A stretch of 64,000 nucleotides of DNA from Accumulibacter sp. (GTDB taxonomy: Bacteria > Pseudomonadota > Gammaproteobacteria > Burkholderiales > Rhodocyclaceae), in NCBI RefSeq assembly GCF_029255285.1, contig NZ_JAPUVI010000089.1, positions 123,139-187,138 on the forward strand. Reading direction: 5' to 3'. The first letter of the stretch is position 1. Each line of letters begins with the position of its first letter. Both the position numbers and the translations under genes were made by a program. Shown piece after piece: positions 8,638-16,330 of the stretch. The notes beneath the pieces were generated by a model. That model did not search any database and had not been told where the DNA came from. It saw nothing but the letters and a program-made list of their open reading frames with translations.

Positions 8638-9497
8638 TACAGTGAGGCGGCGTTGAAGGTGTCGCACTGGCGGATGTCGCCACTGTCCATGCCGCGCTTG
8701 AACCAGCGCACGCGTTGCTCGGACGATCCGTGCGTGAAGGATTCAGGAACTACCTGGCCACGCGACTGGCGCTGCAGTCGATCGTCGCCGATCGCCGAGG
8801 CAGCGGTGAGCGCCTGCTCGGCTTCGCCGGGTTCGAGCAATTTCTGCATGCTGTCGGCGCGGTGTCCCCAGACGCCGGCGAAGCAATCGGCCTGCAGCTC
8901 GAGTCGCACCGACAGCGCATTGGCGGCCGCTTTGCTGGTGCTGCGCTGCTGTGCCGCGTGCACCTTGTCCGAGATGCCGAGCAGATTCTGCACGTGATGA
9001 CCGACTTCGTGTGCGATGACGTAGGCCTGGGCGAACTCGCCGGGCGCGTGGAAGCGTTCCCGGAGATCGCGATAGAACGCCAGGTCGATATAGACCTTCT
9101 GGTCGGACGGGCAGTAGAAAGGGCCCATGGCCGACTGGCCGGTGCCGCAGGCGGTCGGTGTCGCACCGGTGAACAAGACGAGTTTCGGTTCCTGGTAGCG
9201 CCGTCCGGCCTCGCTGAAGACCGCGTGCCAGGTAGTTTCGGTGCTGCCCAGAACCTTGGCGACGAAGGTTGCCATTTCATCGTTGGCCGGCGGCCGGGGT
9301 GCGGTTCGGCTCGGCGCCGGAGGTGAAGCGGTATTCGACGCCAGCCCGAGAATCAGCGCCGGGTCGACACCGAAGAAGTAACTCGCGGCGAGCGCGATGA
9401 CCAGCGTGCCGATGCCGACCGTGCCGCGACCGATGGCCCCCCCGCCGCCCCTTCTGTCCTCAACGTTCTGGCTTTCGCCCTGTCCATCCAAACGCAT
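8637..9497 (-). CDS. ypfJ: Neutral zinc metallopeptidase, YpfJ family
   Basis: This 286-residue membrane-anchored protein belongs to the YpfJ (putative neutral zinc metallopeptidase) family. One membrane helix lies near residues 29-47, with a short basic cytoplasmic N-terminus rich in Arg and Gly. The zinc-binding helix is HEVGHH (His163, Glu164, His167), and the downstream LQADCFAGVWGH segment matches the third-ligand region. The start is the ATG at 9497, with GGAGG seven bases upstream. It is first in a two-gene unit with the M23 peptidase, so both may act in the cell envelope. The physiological substrate is unknown. Confidence 0.92.
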   Translation of the reverse strand: MRLDGQGESQNVEDRRGGGGAIGRGTVGIGTLVIALAASYFFGVDPALILGLASNTASPPAPSRTAPRPPANDEMATFVAKVLGSTETTWHAVFSEAGRRYQEPKLVLFTGATPTACGTGQSAMGPFYCPSDQKVYIDLAFYRDLRERFHAPGEFAQAYVIAHEVGHHVQNLLGISDKVHAAQQRSTSKAAANALSVRLELQADCFAGVWGHRADSMQKLLEPGEAEQALTAASAIGDDRLQRQSRGQVVPESFTHGSSEQRVRWFKRGMDSGDIRQCDTFNAASL

Positions 9498-9741
9498 GTT
9501 CCATCCTCCGCTGACATTGCGGCCGATGTTAACAGAAGTTGAGGGAAGTTGATCCACGTCAGTGGCTCGCGAGGCGCCCGATGGAGGAGGGAAAGCTCCT
9601 GGCGAGAACGACAGCAGCAGGCACTTGGCGCCGCCGCACTTGCCGATGACTCGCCCACGGAAGCGGCTTCGGTTGGCGGTCGCGGAGACGCAAGATTTGT
9701 CCTCAACAGAGGATATTCGTGCTGTTCAACACAACGAAGTG

Positions 9742-9769
9742 TGGACAAAGCTGATATTTCGTGCATAAT
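9742..9769 (+). promoter_or_regulatory. Likely sigma-70 promoter of pit
   Basis: TGGACA (9742-9747) and CATAAT (9764-9769) are spaced by 16 bases and lie about 28 bases before the pit start codon. No clear Pho box is visible next to it, so phosphate control by PhoB is not supported by the sequence. Confidence 0.55.
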
Positions 9770-9796
9770 CCGCCCACTTTTCACAAGAGGGGGCGT

Positions 9797-10834
9797 ATGG
9801 ATACACTCTATTGGCTGGCCGTAGCCACCGTGGTCATCGTGTTGTTCTTCGATTACACCAACGGCTTCCACGACGCCGCGAACATCGTCGCGACGGTCAT
9901 CGCGTCACGCGCGATGACCCCCGTACAAGCGGTTTTCGTCGTCGGGATCTTCGAGTTCCTGGGCCCCTTGTTGGGGGGCACCGCCGTCGCCAACACGATC
10001 GGCAAGTTCGTCGATCTGTCGACCGTGGATGCTCAGCTCGCCGTCCTGATCCTGTTCTGCGGCTTGCTTGGCGCCATCGTCTGGAACCTGGCGACCTGGT
10101 GGCTCGGCATACCTTCGTCGTCATCGCATGCGCTGGTGGGTGGTTTGGCTGGCGCCGTGGTGGCCGCGGTGGGATCGCAGTACGTCATCTGGGGCTGGGA
10201 GCCGCTGATGACGCAGGGCAAACTGATCGGCGTCATGAAGGTTCTGGTGTCGCTTTTCGTTTCTCCCGTACTGGGTTTCTGGGTCGGCTATGGAATTCAC
10301 CGGCTCGGTAGACGACTGATGGCCGGTGCCAAACCGACCGCCAACGACACCCTGCGGAAACTGCAGTTCGTCACGGCGGCCGGCCTGGCGTTTTCGCACG
10401 GCGCCAACGACGCCCAGAAGAGCATGGGAATGCTCACGCTGGTACTCGTGCTGGGCGGCTTCATTCCGAAATTCGAAGTGCCGTTCTGGGTGATGCTCGC
10501 CTGCGCCATCGCCATTACCCTGGGCATCCTGTCCGGCGGCTGGCGCATCGTCCGCACGCTGGGTTTCGGCATCTATCGTGTCCGTCCCTTGCACGCCTTC
10601 GATTCGCAGCTCACTTCGGCGGTGCTGATTCTCAGCGCCTCGTATCTCGGCGCTCCGGTATCGACGACGCACGTGGTCTCCACCTCGATCATGGGTATCG
10701 GCTACTCCGAGCGTCCCCGCGCCGTGCGCTGGAAGAAGGCGAAGGACATCGGCAAAACCTGGCTGTATACCATTCCGGCGGCGGCTCTCACCGCAGTCGT
10801 CATTTACGCAATAGCACGAGTCATCATTGGCTAG
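9797..10834 (+). CDS. pit: Low-affinity inorganic phosphate transporter, PiT family
   Basis: This 345-residue integral membrane protein moves metal-phosphate with protons across the inner membrane. The two family signatures are duplicated as expected: FDYTNGFHDAAN near the N-terminus and FSHGANDAQKSMG near residue 210, each followed by several membrane helices. The SSSSHAL and VSTTHV segments also match PiT. The ATG at 9797 is chosen because AGAGGGGG lies just before it; the longer frame starts inside the promoter. It is followed after 20 bases by a DUF47 gene, the usual partner. Confidence 0.95.
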   Translation: MDTLYWLAVATVVIVLFFDYTNGFHDAANIVATVIASRAMTPVQAVFVVGIFEFLGPLLGGTAVANTIGKFVDLSTVDAQLAVLILFCGLLGAIVWNLATWWLGIPSSSSHALVGGLAGAVVAAVGSQYVIWGWEPLMTQGKLIGVMKVLVSLFVSPVLGFWVGYGIHRLGRRLMAGAKPTANDTLRKLQFVTAAGLAFSHGANDAQKSMGMLTLVLVLGGFIPKFEVPFWVMLACAIAITLGILSGGWRIVRTLGFGIYRVRPLHAFDSQLTSAVLILSASYLGAPVSTTHVVSTSIMGIGYSERPRAVRWKKAKDIGKTWLYTIPAAALTAVVIYAIARVIIG

Positions 10835-10854
10835 ATCACCTCAGGAGATGAATC

Positions 10855-11508
10855 ATGGACGATAATCAGACCCACGACAGCAAACCCATTTTCCGCCGTC
10901 TCTACGAGCGTGTTTTCCCGACCGTTGCCGACTTTTTCGGCATGCTTGCCGAGCAGAGCGCGAATGCCGCCGAAACGACCCGCCTGCTCGTCGAATTCAT
11001 GGAAACCGGCGACGTCGAAGTGAGCCAGAAGGTTCGCGCCGACGAGCACGAGGCCGACCGCGTCAAGGCCAGCAACCTCGGTGTGCTGAGCGAAGCCTTC
11101 TCGACACCGATCGATCGCGAAGATATCCACCGGGCGATCATGACGCTCGACGACATCGTGAACTACTGCAAGTCGACCGTGGTCGAGATGGATGTCCTGG
11201 GCCTGGCGCCCGACAAGCACAGCCTGGAAATGGCTCTGCACCTCAGGGAAGGCGCCGACGCCCTGGCCAGAGGCTTTGCTCGTCTATCGACCGACCCGGC
11301 CACGGCCGGCAACGATGCCGCCGCCGCCCGCAAGGCCGAGCGTACGGTCGAGAAAGCCTACCGGCGAGCGATCGCCGACCTTTTCCAGGGCGACGACTAT
11401 CTGAACATGTTCAAGCGCCGCGAAACCTATCGGCACCTCTCCAATGCCGCCGACCGGGTGGCCGATGCGGCGCATTCGCTCGACAGCATCGTCGTCAAGT
11501 TGTGCTGA
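10855..11508 (+). CDS. DUF47 (PhoU-like) partner of the Pit transporter
   Basis: This 217-residue, all-helical protein of the DUF47/PhoU-like family is typically encoded beside pit and thought to regulate phosphate flux. The acidic E-x-x-D patterns (for example DEHEADRVK) that bind metal in PhoU-like bundles are present. AGGAG precedes the ATG and the gap after pit is only 20 bases, so the two genes form an operon. It is cytoplasmic. It is distinct from true PhoU, which accompanies pstSCAB; no pst genes occur here. Confidence 0.92.
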   Translation: MDDNQTHDSKPIFRRLYERVFPTVADFFGMLAEQSANAAETTRLLVEFMETGDVEVSQKVRADEHEADRVKASNLGVLSEAFSTPIDREDIHRAIMTLDDIVNYCKSTVVEMDVLGLAPDKHSLEMALHLREGADALARGFARLSTDPATAGNDAAAARKAERTVEKAYRRAIADLFQGDDYLNMFKRRETYRHLSNAADRVADAAHSLDSIVVKLC

Positions 11509-11524
11509 ACACGAGGAGAAACTC

Positions 11525-11656
11525 ATGGGAAAACTAATCGCTGGCCTGATGGCCCTGATGCTGACGCTGTCGAGCGCCACGGTGCTTGCCTGCTCGGCGG
11601 AGAAAGCCAAGGAGGGCAAGGGCGAAATGAGCACGCCGCTGCCGCCCAAGACATGA
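11525..11656 (+). CDS. 43-residue putative lipoprotein, last gene of the pit operon
   Basis: This short gene is supported by a strong ribosome site (GAGGAGAAA, four bases before the ATG), a spacing of 16 bases after the DUF47 gene, and a perfect hairpin terminator downstream. The product has a signal peptide (KLIAGLMALMLTLSS) ending in VLAC, a plausible though imperfect lipobox. The mature peptide would be about 21 residues, charged at first (SAEKAKEGKGE) and ending in PLPPKT. No family is recognised. Its location suggests a role linked to phosphate uptake, but this is inference only. Confidence 0.6.
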   Translation: MGKLIAGLMALMLTLSSATVLACSAEKAKEGKGEMSTPLPPKT

Positions 11657-11686
11657 CTTCCTGACTTGCCGATCGCAGCGACCGGC

Positions 11687-11723
11687 GCGGCGCCTACCTC
11701 CAGTAGGCGCCGCGTTGCTTTTT
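11687..11723 (+). terminator. Strong hairpin terminator closing the pit operon
   Basis: Perfect 11-bp stem GCGGCGCCTAC/GTAGGCGCCGC (11687-11697 with 11703-11713) with a 5-base loop, followed by TTGCTTTTT. Confidence 0.85.
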
Positions 11724-11933
11724 GGCGCGCCGCATCATGCCCTCGTCTGTCCATCCGCCGATCGCTGCCGTGCGCAAGGCCCAGGCGAATTGGCTGGAGA
11801 TCGATGACCATCGCCGAGGCGCAGGCGGAGTCCGCGATGGTGCTTGCCTGCACAGGTTAGGTCGGTTTCCGTGACGCGATCCAGCGCTTGCGGAGCCGGG
11901 AACGCTGGAGGCTTTGCATTGGAGGGGCAAGAC

Positions 11934-12254
11934 ATGCGCCTCTATCTATCCTCGACCTCGTCCGACCTGCAGGACGAGCGGCCGGCGGCCAAGGCGGTTC
12001 TCAACGGTCGCTTGCGCCCAACGACTGAGGACTCTGCGAAATGCGGGGCAACGTCGGTGCGTGTTGTGCCGACGGGCGGCACGGCTACGACGAGAGGCGC
12101 CAGGATCCTCGTGGCTCGGAGCGTAAGGAGGCCCACCGTGTCGTACGCGGCGGTTCGTGGAACTTCGAGGCATGGAGGTTGCGCTCCGCTTCCCGCATGC
12201 TGTGGCGGCGCGTCGGGCGCCCTGACGACCGGGGCTTGCGCTTTGCCCGAGGGG
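11934..12254 (+). pseudogene. Remnant of a DUF4062 / formylglycine-generating-enzyme-like fusion gene
   Basis: Two fragments of one gene can be read in different frames. From the ATG at 11934 (with GGAGGGG upstream) the frame gives MRLYLSSTSSDLQDER, the typical start of DUF4062 proteins. From about 12008 another frame gives the C-terminal part of the FGE-sulfatase (SUMF1/EgtB/PvdO) domain: a PND-stop-GLCEM stretch where the family has PNDWGLYEM, then GNV, QDPRG, RVVRGGSWNFEAWR and GLRFARG near 12250. The tryptophan codon is TGA at 12026-12028. The middle of the gene is missing, so a large internal deletion joined the two ends with a frame change. Proteins with both domains are known in bacteria. 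The remnant cannot encode a working enzyme. Confidence 0.7.
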
Positions 12255-12650
12255 GCTGCCTGCCAGGAGCGGGGCCAAGATTTCGGCCGGCCGGCGATTG
12301 GATGGCCGAGGAAGGGGACGCTTTCGCCGCCCCTCCGTGCGGTGCCCGGCGATGGCCTGCGCCTGGCGAGCGGCCCGGAAAACCAGGGGCTTTTCGTCCG
12401 CCGGGCGACCGCGGCGCCGGCCCTCGGGCGCGCCGCGACGCGGCCGCGCAAGAGCCGATTGACTCCGGCTGCGGCGCCAAGGATACTTCGTCTGCGTGGT
12501 TGAAACGCCGTCCTCTCTGTTTCATTTTCTCAACGCAGTGGCTCGAGGGTGCTCGGGCGAGCAGTCGTTCTGCAGCCAACACGGAGGCACCATGCCATTT
12601 TCCATTCTGATTCCCGCCTTTTTCAACACCCACTCTCTATCGAGGAAATC
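12255..12650. other. Non-coding stretch between the pseudogene and pgk
   Basis: About 400 very GC-rich bases. Open frames here are shadows with unusual composition. The pgk promoter presumably lies near 12490-12640, where the base composition drops, but I cannot fix a -35/-10 pair. Confidence 0.4.
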
Positions 12651-13907
12651 ATGTCCAAACTGTTCATCGAAGATCTCGCCCTCGAAGGCAAGCGCGCCCT
12701 GATTCGCGTCGACTTCAACGTCCCACAGGACAAGGTCAGCGGTGCCATTACCAACACCAAGCGTATCGAAGCCGCCTTGCCGACGATCAATTCGGCTCTC
12801 GAAAAGGGCGCCGCCGTGATTCTGATGTCGCATCTCGGGCGTCCCGACGGCAAAGTCGTGCCGCAATACAGCCTCGCCCCGGTGGCCACCGCTCTCGAAG
12901 GATTGCTCGGGCGGCCGGTGAAGTTCCTCGCCGATTGCGTCGGCCCGGAAGTCGAGGCCGCCTGCGCGCAGATCAAGCCCGGCGAAGTGATCCTGCTCGA
13001 AAACCTCCGTTTCCACATCGAGGAAGAAGGCAAAGCCAGCGTCACCAACGCCGACGGCAGCGTGACGAAGATCAAGGCGAACCCGGAAGACGTCAAGGCT
13101 TTCCGCGCCTCGCTGACTCGGCTGGCCGATGTCTACATCAACGACGCTTTCGGCACGGCGCACCGCGATCACTCTTCGATGACCGGCGTTCAGTTGCCCG
13201 AGCGTGCGGCGGGCTATCTGATGAACAAGGAACTGGCGGCGTTCTCGGCCGTTCTCGAATCCCCGCAGCGCCCGCTGCTGGCCATCCTCGGCGGCGCCAA
13301 GGTGGCCGACAAGATTCAACTGATCAACAATCTGCTCGACAAGGCCGATCAGATCATCATCGGCGGCGGTATGGCCTTCACCTTCAAGAAAGTGCTCTCC
13401 GGCATGCCGATCGGCAACTCGCTGTTCGACGAGGAGGGCGCCAAGCTGGTGCCGGGCCTGATGGAAAAGGCCAGGGAGAAAGGCAAGGAGATTCTGCTGC
13501 CGGTCGACTTCGTGATCGCCGACAAATTCGATCCCGCGGCCAACACGGGCAGCGCCAACGACGTGGATGGCATCCCCGACGGCTGGCTGGGGCTCGACTG
13601 CGGCCCCGAGTCAACGAAGATCTTCCGCCAAGCCATTCTGAAGGCCAGGACGATCATCTGGAACGGCCCGGCCGGCGTTTTCGAGTTCGAAAAGTTCGAG
13701 GCCGGCACGAAGGCGATGGCCGACGCCGTCGTCGAAGCAACGGCGTCGGGGGCGATCACCGTGATCGGCGGCGGCGACACGGCCACCGCGGCCAAGAAGT
13801 ACGGCGCCGACAAGAAGGTGACGCACAGTTCGACCGGCGGCGGCGCCTCGCTCGAGTATCTCGAAGGCAAGATCCTGCCGGGCGTCGCGGCGCTTTCCGA
13901 GAAGTAA
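12651..13907 (+). CDS. pgk: Phosphoglycerate kinase, long eukaryote-like form
   Basis: This enzyme interconverts 1,3-bisphosphoglycerate and 3-phosphoglycerate with ADP/ATP in glycolysis, gluconeogenesis or the Calvin cycle. It has 418 residues, longer than the usual ~390 of betaproteobacterial Pgk. Family motifs are RVDFNVP near the N-terminus, [23 protein letters not shown] and the C-terminal GGGDTATA plus STGGGASLE. An extra segment follows [12 protein letters not shown], and LDCGPES and FDEEGAK are present; together these resemble eukaryotic Pgk by recall. The ATG at 12651 has GAGGAAA upstream. It is followed by tpiA after a 73-base gap containing a hairpin. Confidence 0.97.
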   Translation: MSKLFIEDLALEGKRALIRVDFNVPQDKVSGAITNTKRIEAALPTINSALEKGAAVILMSHLGRPDGKVVPQYSLAPVATALEGLLGRPVKFLADCVGPEVEAACAQIKPGEVILLENLRFHIEEEGKASVTNADGSVTKIKANPEDVKAFRASLTRLADVYINDAFGTAHRDHSSMTGVQLPERAAGYLMNKELAAFSAVLESPQRPLLAILGGAKVADKIQLINNLLDKADQIIIGGGMAFTFKKVLSGMPIGNSLFDEEGAKLVPGLMEKAREKGKEILLPVDFVIADKFDPAANTGSANDVDGIPDGWLGLDCGPESTKIFRQAILKARTIIWNGPAGVFEFEKFEAGTKAMADAVVEATASGAITVIGGGDTATAAKKYGADKKVTHSSTGGGASLEYLEGKILPGVAALSEK

Positions 13908-13910
13908 TCC

Positions 13911-13939
13911 GACGGGCCCCGGCGCGGCCGGGGCCCGTC
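13911..13939. terminator. Perfect 13-bp hairpin between pgk and tpiA
   Basis: GACGGGCCCCGGC (13911-13923) pairs with GCCGGGGCCCGTC (13927-13939) around a 3-base loop, four bases after the pgk stop. There is no T-tract, so it may stabilise or process the pgk transcript, or reduce read-through, rather than act as a full terminator. Confidence 0.5.
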
Positions 13940-13980
13940 TGTACAGCAAGCCATCCCAAGAACTCTAACCGAGGAATACC

Positions 13981-14754
13981 ATGCGCAAAATCGTTATCGC
14001 CGGCAACTGGAAAATGAACAAGACGGTTGCCGAATCCGTGAAGCTTGCTGCCGACGTCGTCGCGGCAGTCAAGGACATCCGGCAAGTCGTCGTCGCCATC
14101 GCGCCGACCTATCTCGCCCTGGCCAAGGTGGCCGAAGTGGTCAAGGGAACGAACGTCAAGCTGGCGGCGCAGGATGTGCACTGGGAGAACCAGGGGGCTT
14201 TCACCGGCAAGGTGAGCGCCGACATGCTGCAGGAGATCGGCGTCGACTTCGTCATCATCGGCCACTCCGAGCAGCGGACCTACTTCGGCGAGACCGACGA
14301 AACCGTCAACAAGAAGGTCAGGAAAGTGCTGTCGCTCGGCATGGGGCCGATCATCTGCATCGGCGAGACGCTGGCCGAGCGTCAGGGCGGGCAACTGGAA
14401 AGCGTGCTCACGACGCAGGTCAATGGCGCTTACGCCGGTCTGTCGGCCGACGACGCCCGGCGCACCGTCGTCGCCTACGAGCCGGTGTGGGCGATCGGTA
14501 CCGGCGTCACGGCCAGCGACGACGAAGCCCAGCAGGCGCACGCCTTTGTCCGCGGCCTGCTGGCCAAGCTCTACGGCGACAGTGTGGCGCAGTCGATCAG
14601 CATCCAGTACGGTGGCTCGATGAAGCCCGAGAACGCGGCCGGCCTGCTCGGTCAACCGGACATCGACGGCGGCCTGATTGGTGGCGCGGCACTCAAGGCC
14701 GACAGCTTCCTGGGCATCATCACGCCGGGTGAGTCAGCCGCTCAGTCGACCTGA
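13981..14754 (+). CDS. tpiA: Triosephosphate isomerase
   Basis: TpiA interconverts dihydroxyacetone phosphate and glyceraldehyde 3-phosphate. This 257-residue protein has all catalytic residues: Lys11 in GNWKMNK, His95 in IGHSEQR and Glu167 in AYEPVWAIGTG, with the phosphate-binding glycine stretches QYGGS and IGGAAL near the end. The start ATG follows a CGAGGAA ribosome site. It probably shares a transcript with pgk. In many betaproteobacteria tpiA instead precedes secG, so this pgk-tpiA pair may be a second or transferred copy. Confidence 0.97.
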   Translation: MRKIVIAGNWKMNKTVAESVKLAADVVAAVKDIRQVVVAIAPTYLALAKVAEVVKGTNVKLAAQDVHWENQGAFTGKVSADMLQEIGVDFVIIGHSEQRTYFGETDETVNKKVRKVLSLGMGPIICIGETLAERQGGQLESVLTTQVNGAYAGLSADDARRTVVAYEPVWAIGTGVTASDDEAQQAHAFVRGLLAKLYGDSVAQSISIQYGGSMKPENAAGLLGQPDIDGGLIGGAALKADSFLGIITPGESAAQST

Positions 14755-14763
14755 GTGGTTACC

Positions 14764-14792
14764 GCGGCGGGGTTGGGAAGCGGCCCCGCCGC
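14764..14792. terminator. GC-rich hairpin between convergent tpiA and hydrolase genes
   Basis: Perfect 9-bp stem GCGGCGGGG/CCCCGCCGC (14764-14772 with 14784-14792) with an 11-base loop. No T-tract follows on either strand. Its position between convergent genes fits a weak bidirectional terminator. Confidence 0.4.
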
Positions 14793-14793
14793 T

Positions 14794-16023
14794 TCACGTT
14801 CCGAGCGCACTTCCGCTGCGCGGCAGCGCCCCAACCCATTCGCTGATCTGCCGGTAGACGCGCGGGTCGTTGAGCAGCGCCAGGTGGCCGAGGCCGCCCA
14901 GTTGGGCGCTCTGCACGTCACCGTCGATGGCATGCCCGGTGGCGCTGCGCAGGCTGACCAGTCCGTCGCCGAGAAACCTGCCGATCGGGTGTTCGAGCTT
15001 GTCGGTCAGGCTGGCGCCAAGAAAGCGGAACGCGATATGGGCGTGCCCCGGTGACATCGTCGGCGACCCGGGGCCCTGCCCGAGATCCTTGATTCCCTGG
15101 CTGCGCGCGGCAGCGATCCGGCCCAGCGGCGCCGTCACGGCCGAGCGATCGAGCAGCGCATTGGTCAGTTCGCCCAGTCGTTCGAGCGCCGAGCCCAGGT
15201 GCGGCGAGCCCAGGCAGATCAGCATTCGGGTTGCCCGCGGCCAGCCCAGCCCGGCTTGCGCCGCCGCTTCGCAGGCGGCCAGCGCGACCAGACCACCCAT
15301 GCTATGGCCGATGACGACGAGGTCGCCGACCGGCACCGGCCAGACGGCCATCAGCTCCTCGAGCAGGGCGGCGAGGTGCGCGCCATTGCGGGCAATCGGC
15401 AGGCCGCTGTTATAGCGCAGGTAGAGCGGCGTGTAAGAGAACTCCTCGCGCAGCCGGCGTCCGAAGTGAACCGGCGATGTCGCCGCTGCGTCGCCGGGGT
15501 CCCAGCCGTGTTCGTCGCAAGCGAGGCCGTGGACGAAAAGGCACAGCCGTCGGCCGGCGTCGGGGAAGGCGACGCGCAAGGCATCGGCGGTGAGCGGCAG
15601 CGCGACGCCGCCGGCGTGGATGGCCATGTCGATCGCCAGCCGGCTGTCGGTGGACACGAGATAGTCGCCGAAAGCGCCGTTGAGTGCGCTGCGCAGTCCG
15701 CTGGCCAGCTTTCCGGGAGGCGTCGCGGCGCCCGTTCGGCGAGGGTAGTGCCGCTCGACGATCGCCGCGGCGTCGAGCAGGCTGCCGCCGGCGTGATGTA
15801 TCGCCGCGTAAACGCCAGCCGCGATGGCGTCGTGCACGCTCCGCACGAGCTGCGCCGGCCCGGCAACGAGGGGGATTCGGCGCAGCAGGTCGAATGACTT
15901 GCCGGCGATGGCTTGATGCATTTCGCTGACGCGCCGCGTGGTCTCCTGCAGCGCGGTTTTTGCGGCGTGGCTGTAACCGGTGGTCGGCGCGCGCCGACCC
16001 TGATGCGGCTTGTCACACTTCAC
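14794..16023 (-). CDS. Alpha/beta hydrolase (lipase/esterase-like), possibly PHA- or lipid-related
   Basis: This encodes a 409-residue alpha/beta-hydrolase protein. The nucleophile elbow GHSMGG holds Ser241, and the oxyanion-hole region VHGLACDEHGWD lies about 75 residues earlier. The C-terminal GGLGHLALLND region provides a candidate catalytic His, and the GDGLVSLRSATG segment resembles esterases and triacylglycerol-lipase-like proteins. About 160 residues precede the hydrolase core and have no recognised domain. The GTG at 16023 is chosen for its GGGAG site; an ATG at 15921 is an alternative. No signal peptide is evident. The substrate cannot be deduced, and nearby genes give no clue. Confidence 0.8.
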   Translation of the reverse strand: MKCDKPHQGRRAPTTGYSHAAKTALQETTRRVSEMHQAIAGKSFDLLRRIPLVAGPAQLVRSVHDAIAAGVYAAIHHAGGSLLDAAAIVERHYPRRTGAATPPGKLASGLRSALNGAFGDYLVSTDSRLAIDMAIHAGGVALPLTADALRVAFPDAGRRLCLFVHGLACDEHGWDPGDAAATSPVHFGRRLREEFSYTPLYLRYNSGLPIARNGAHLAALLEELMAVWPVPVGDLVVIGHSMGGLVALAACEAAAQAGLGWPRATRMLICLGSPHLGSALERLGELTNALLDRSAVTAPLGRIAAARSQGIKDLGQGPGSPTMSPGHAHIAFRFLGASLTDKLEHPIGRFLGDGLVSLRSATGHAIDGDVQSAQLGGLGHLALLNDPRVYRQISEWVGALPRSGSALGT

Positions 16024-16241
16024 TCGATGGCTCCCTGGTGCGGCGGGACCTGGCCGAAGGTCAGCCACGGAATGTGGACAGGAGGGTTCAGTATAGCGCC
16101 GCGCTGGCGCCGTTCGACGCGGCAGCCCAGGGCTCCATCGGCACGCCAGCCGTCGAGCGGTGTCGAATTTTTTTACATACCCCCCCGGAGGAATGGTAGG
16201 AGAGATCGGCAAGTGATTGTATTTACGAGATCAGACAACTC

Positions 16242-16258
16242 AGGCACGACGTTTGCTT
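16242..16258 (+). promoter_or_regulatory. Sigma-54 (RpoN) promoter of the PEP-CTERM gene
   Basis: AGGCACGACGTTTGCTT matches the -24/-12 consensus TGGCAC-N5-TTGCW at all but the first base. GG at 16243-16244 and GC at 16255-16256 are exactly 10 bases apart. Transcription would start near 16267, about 64 bases before the start codon. PEP-CTERM genes in floc-forming betaproteobacteria are known to be controlled by RpoN with the PrsK/PrsR system. The other ~230 bases of this 307-base gap probably hold the activator site. Confidence 0.75.
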
Positions 16259-16330
16259 GGTAATCTTCGTGGCGATTGAGCCGCAGAAAAAACCGACCAT
16301 CAACGACTATCACTAACTGAGGAGCTTTCC

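Noticed and set aside
11844-12610. Two overlapping open frames (219 and 189 residues) taken as intact genes
   Set aside because: Each contains only one fragment of the DUF4062/FGE gene joined to meaningless sequence, so they are annotated together as a pseudogene.
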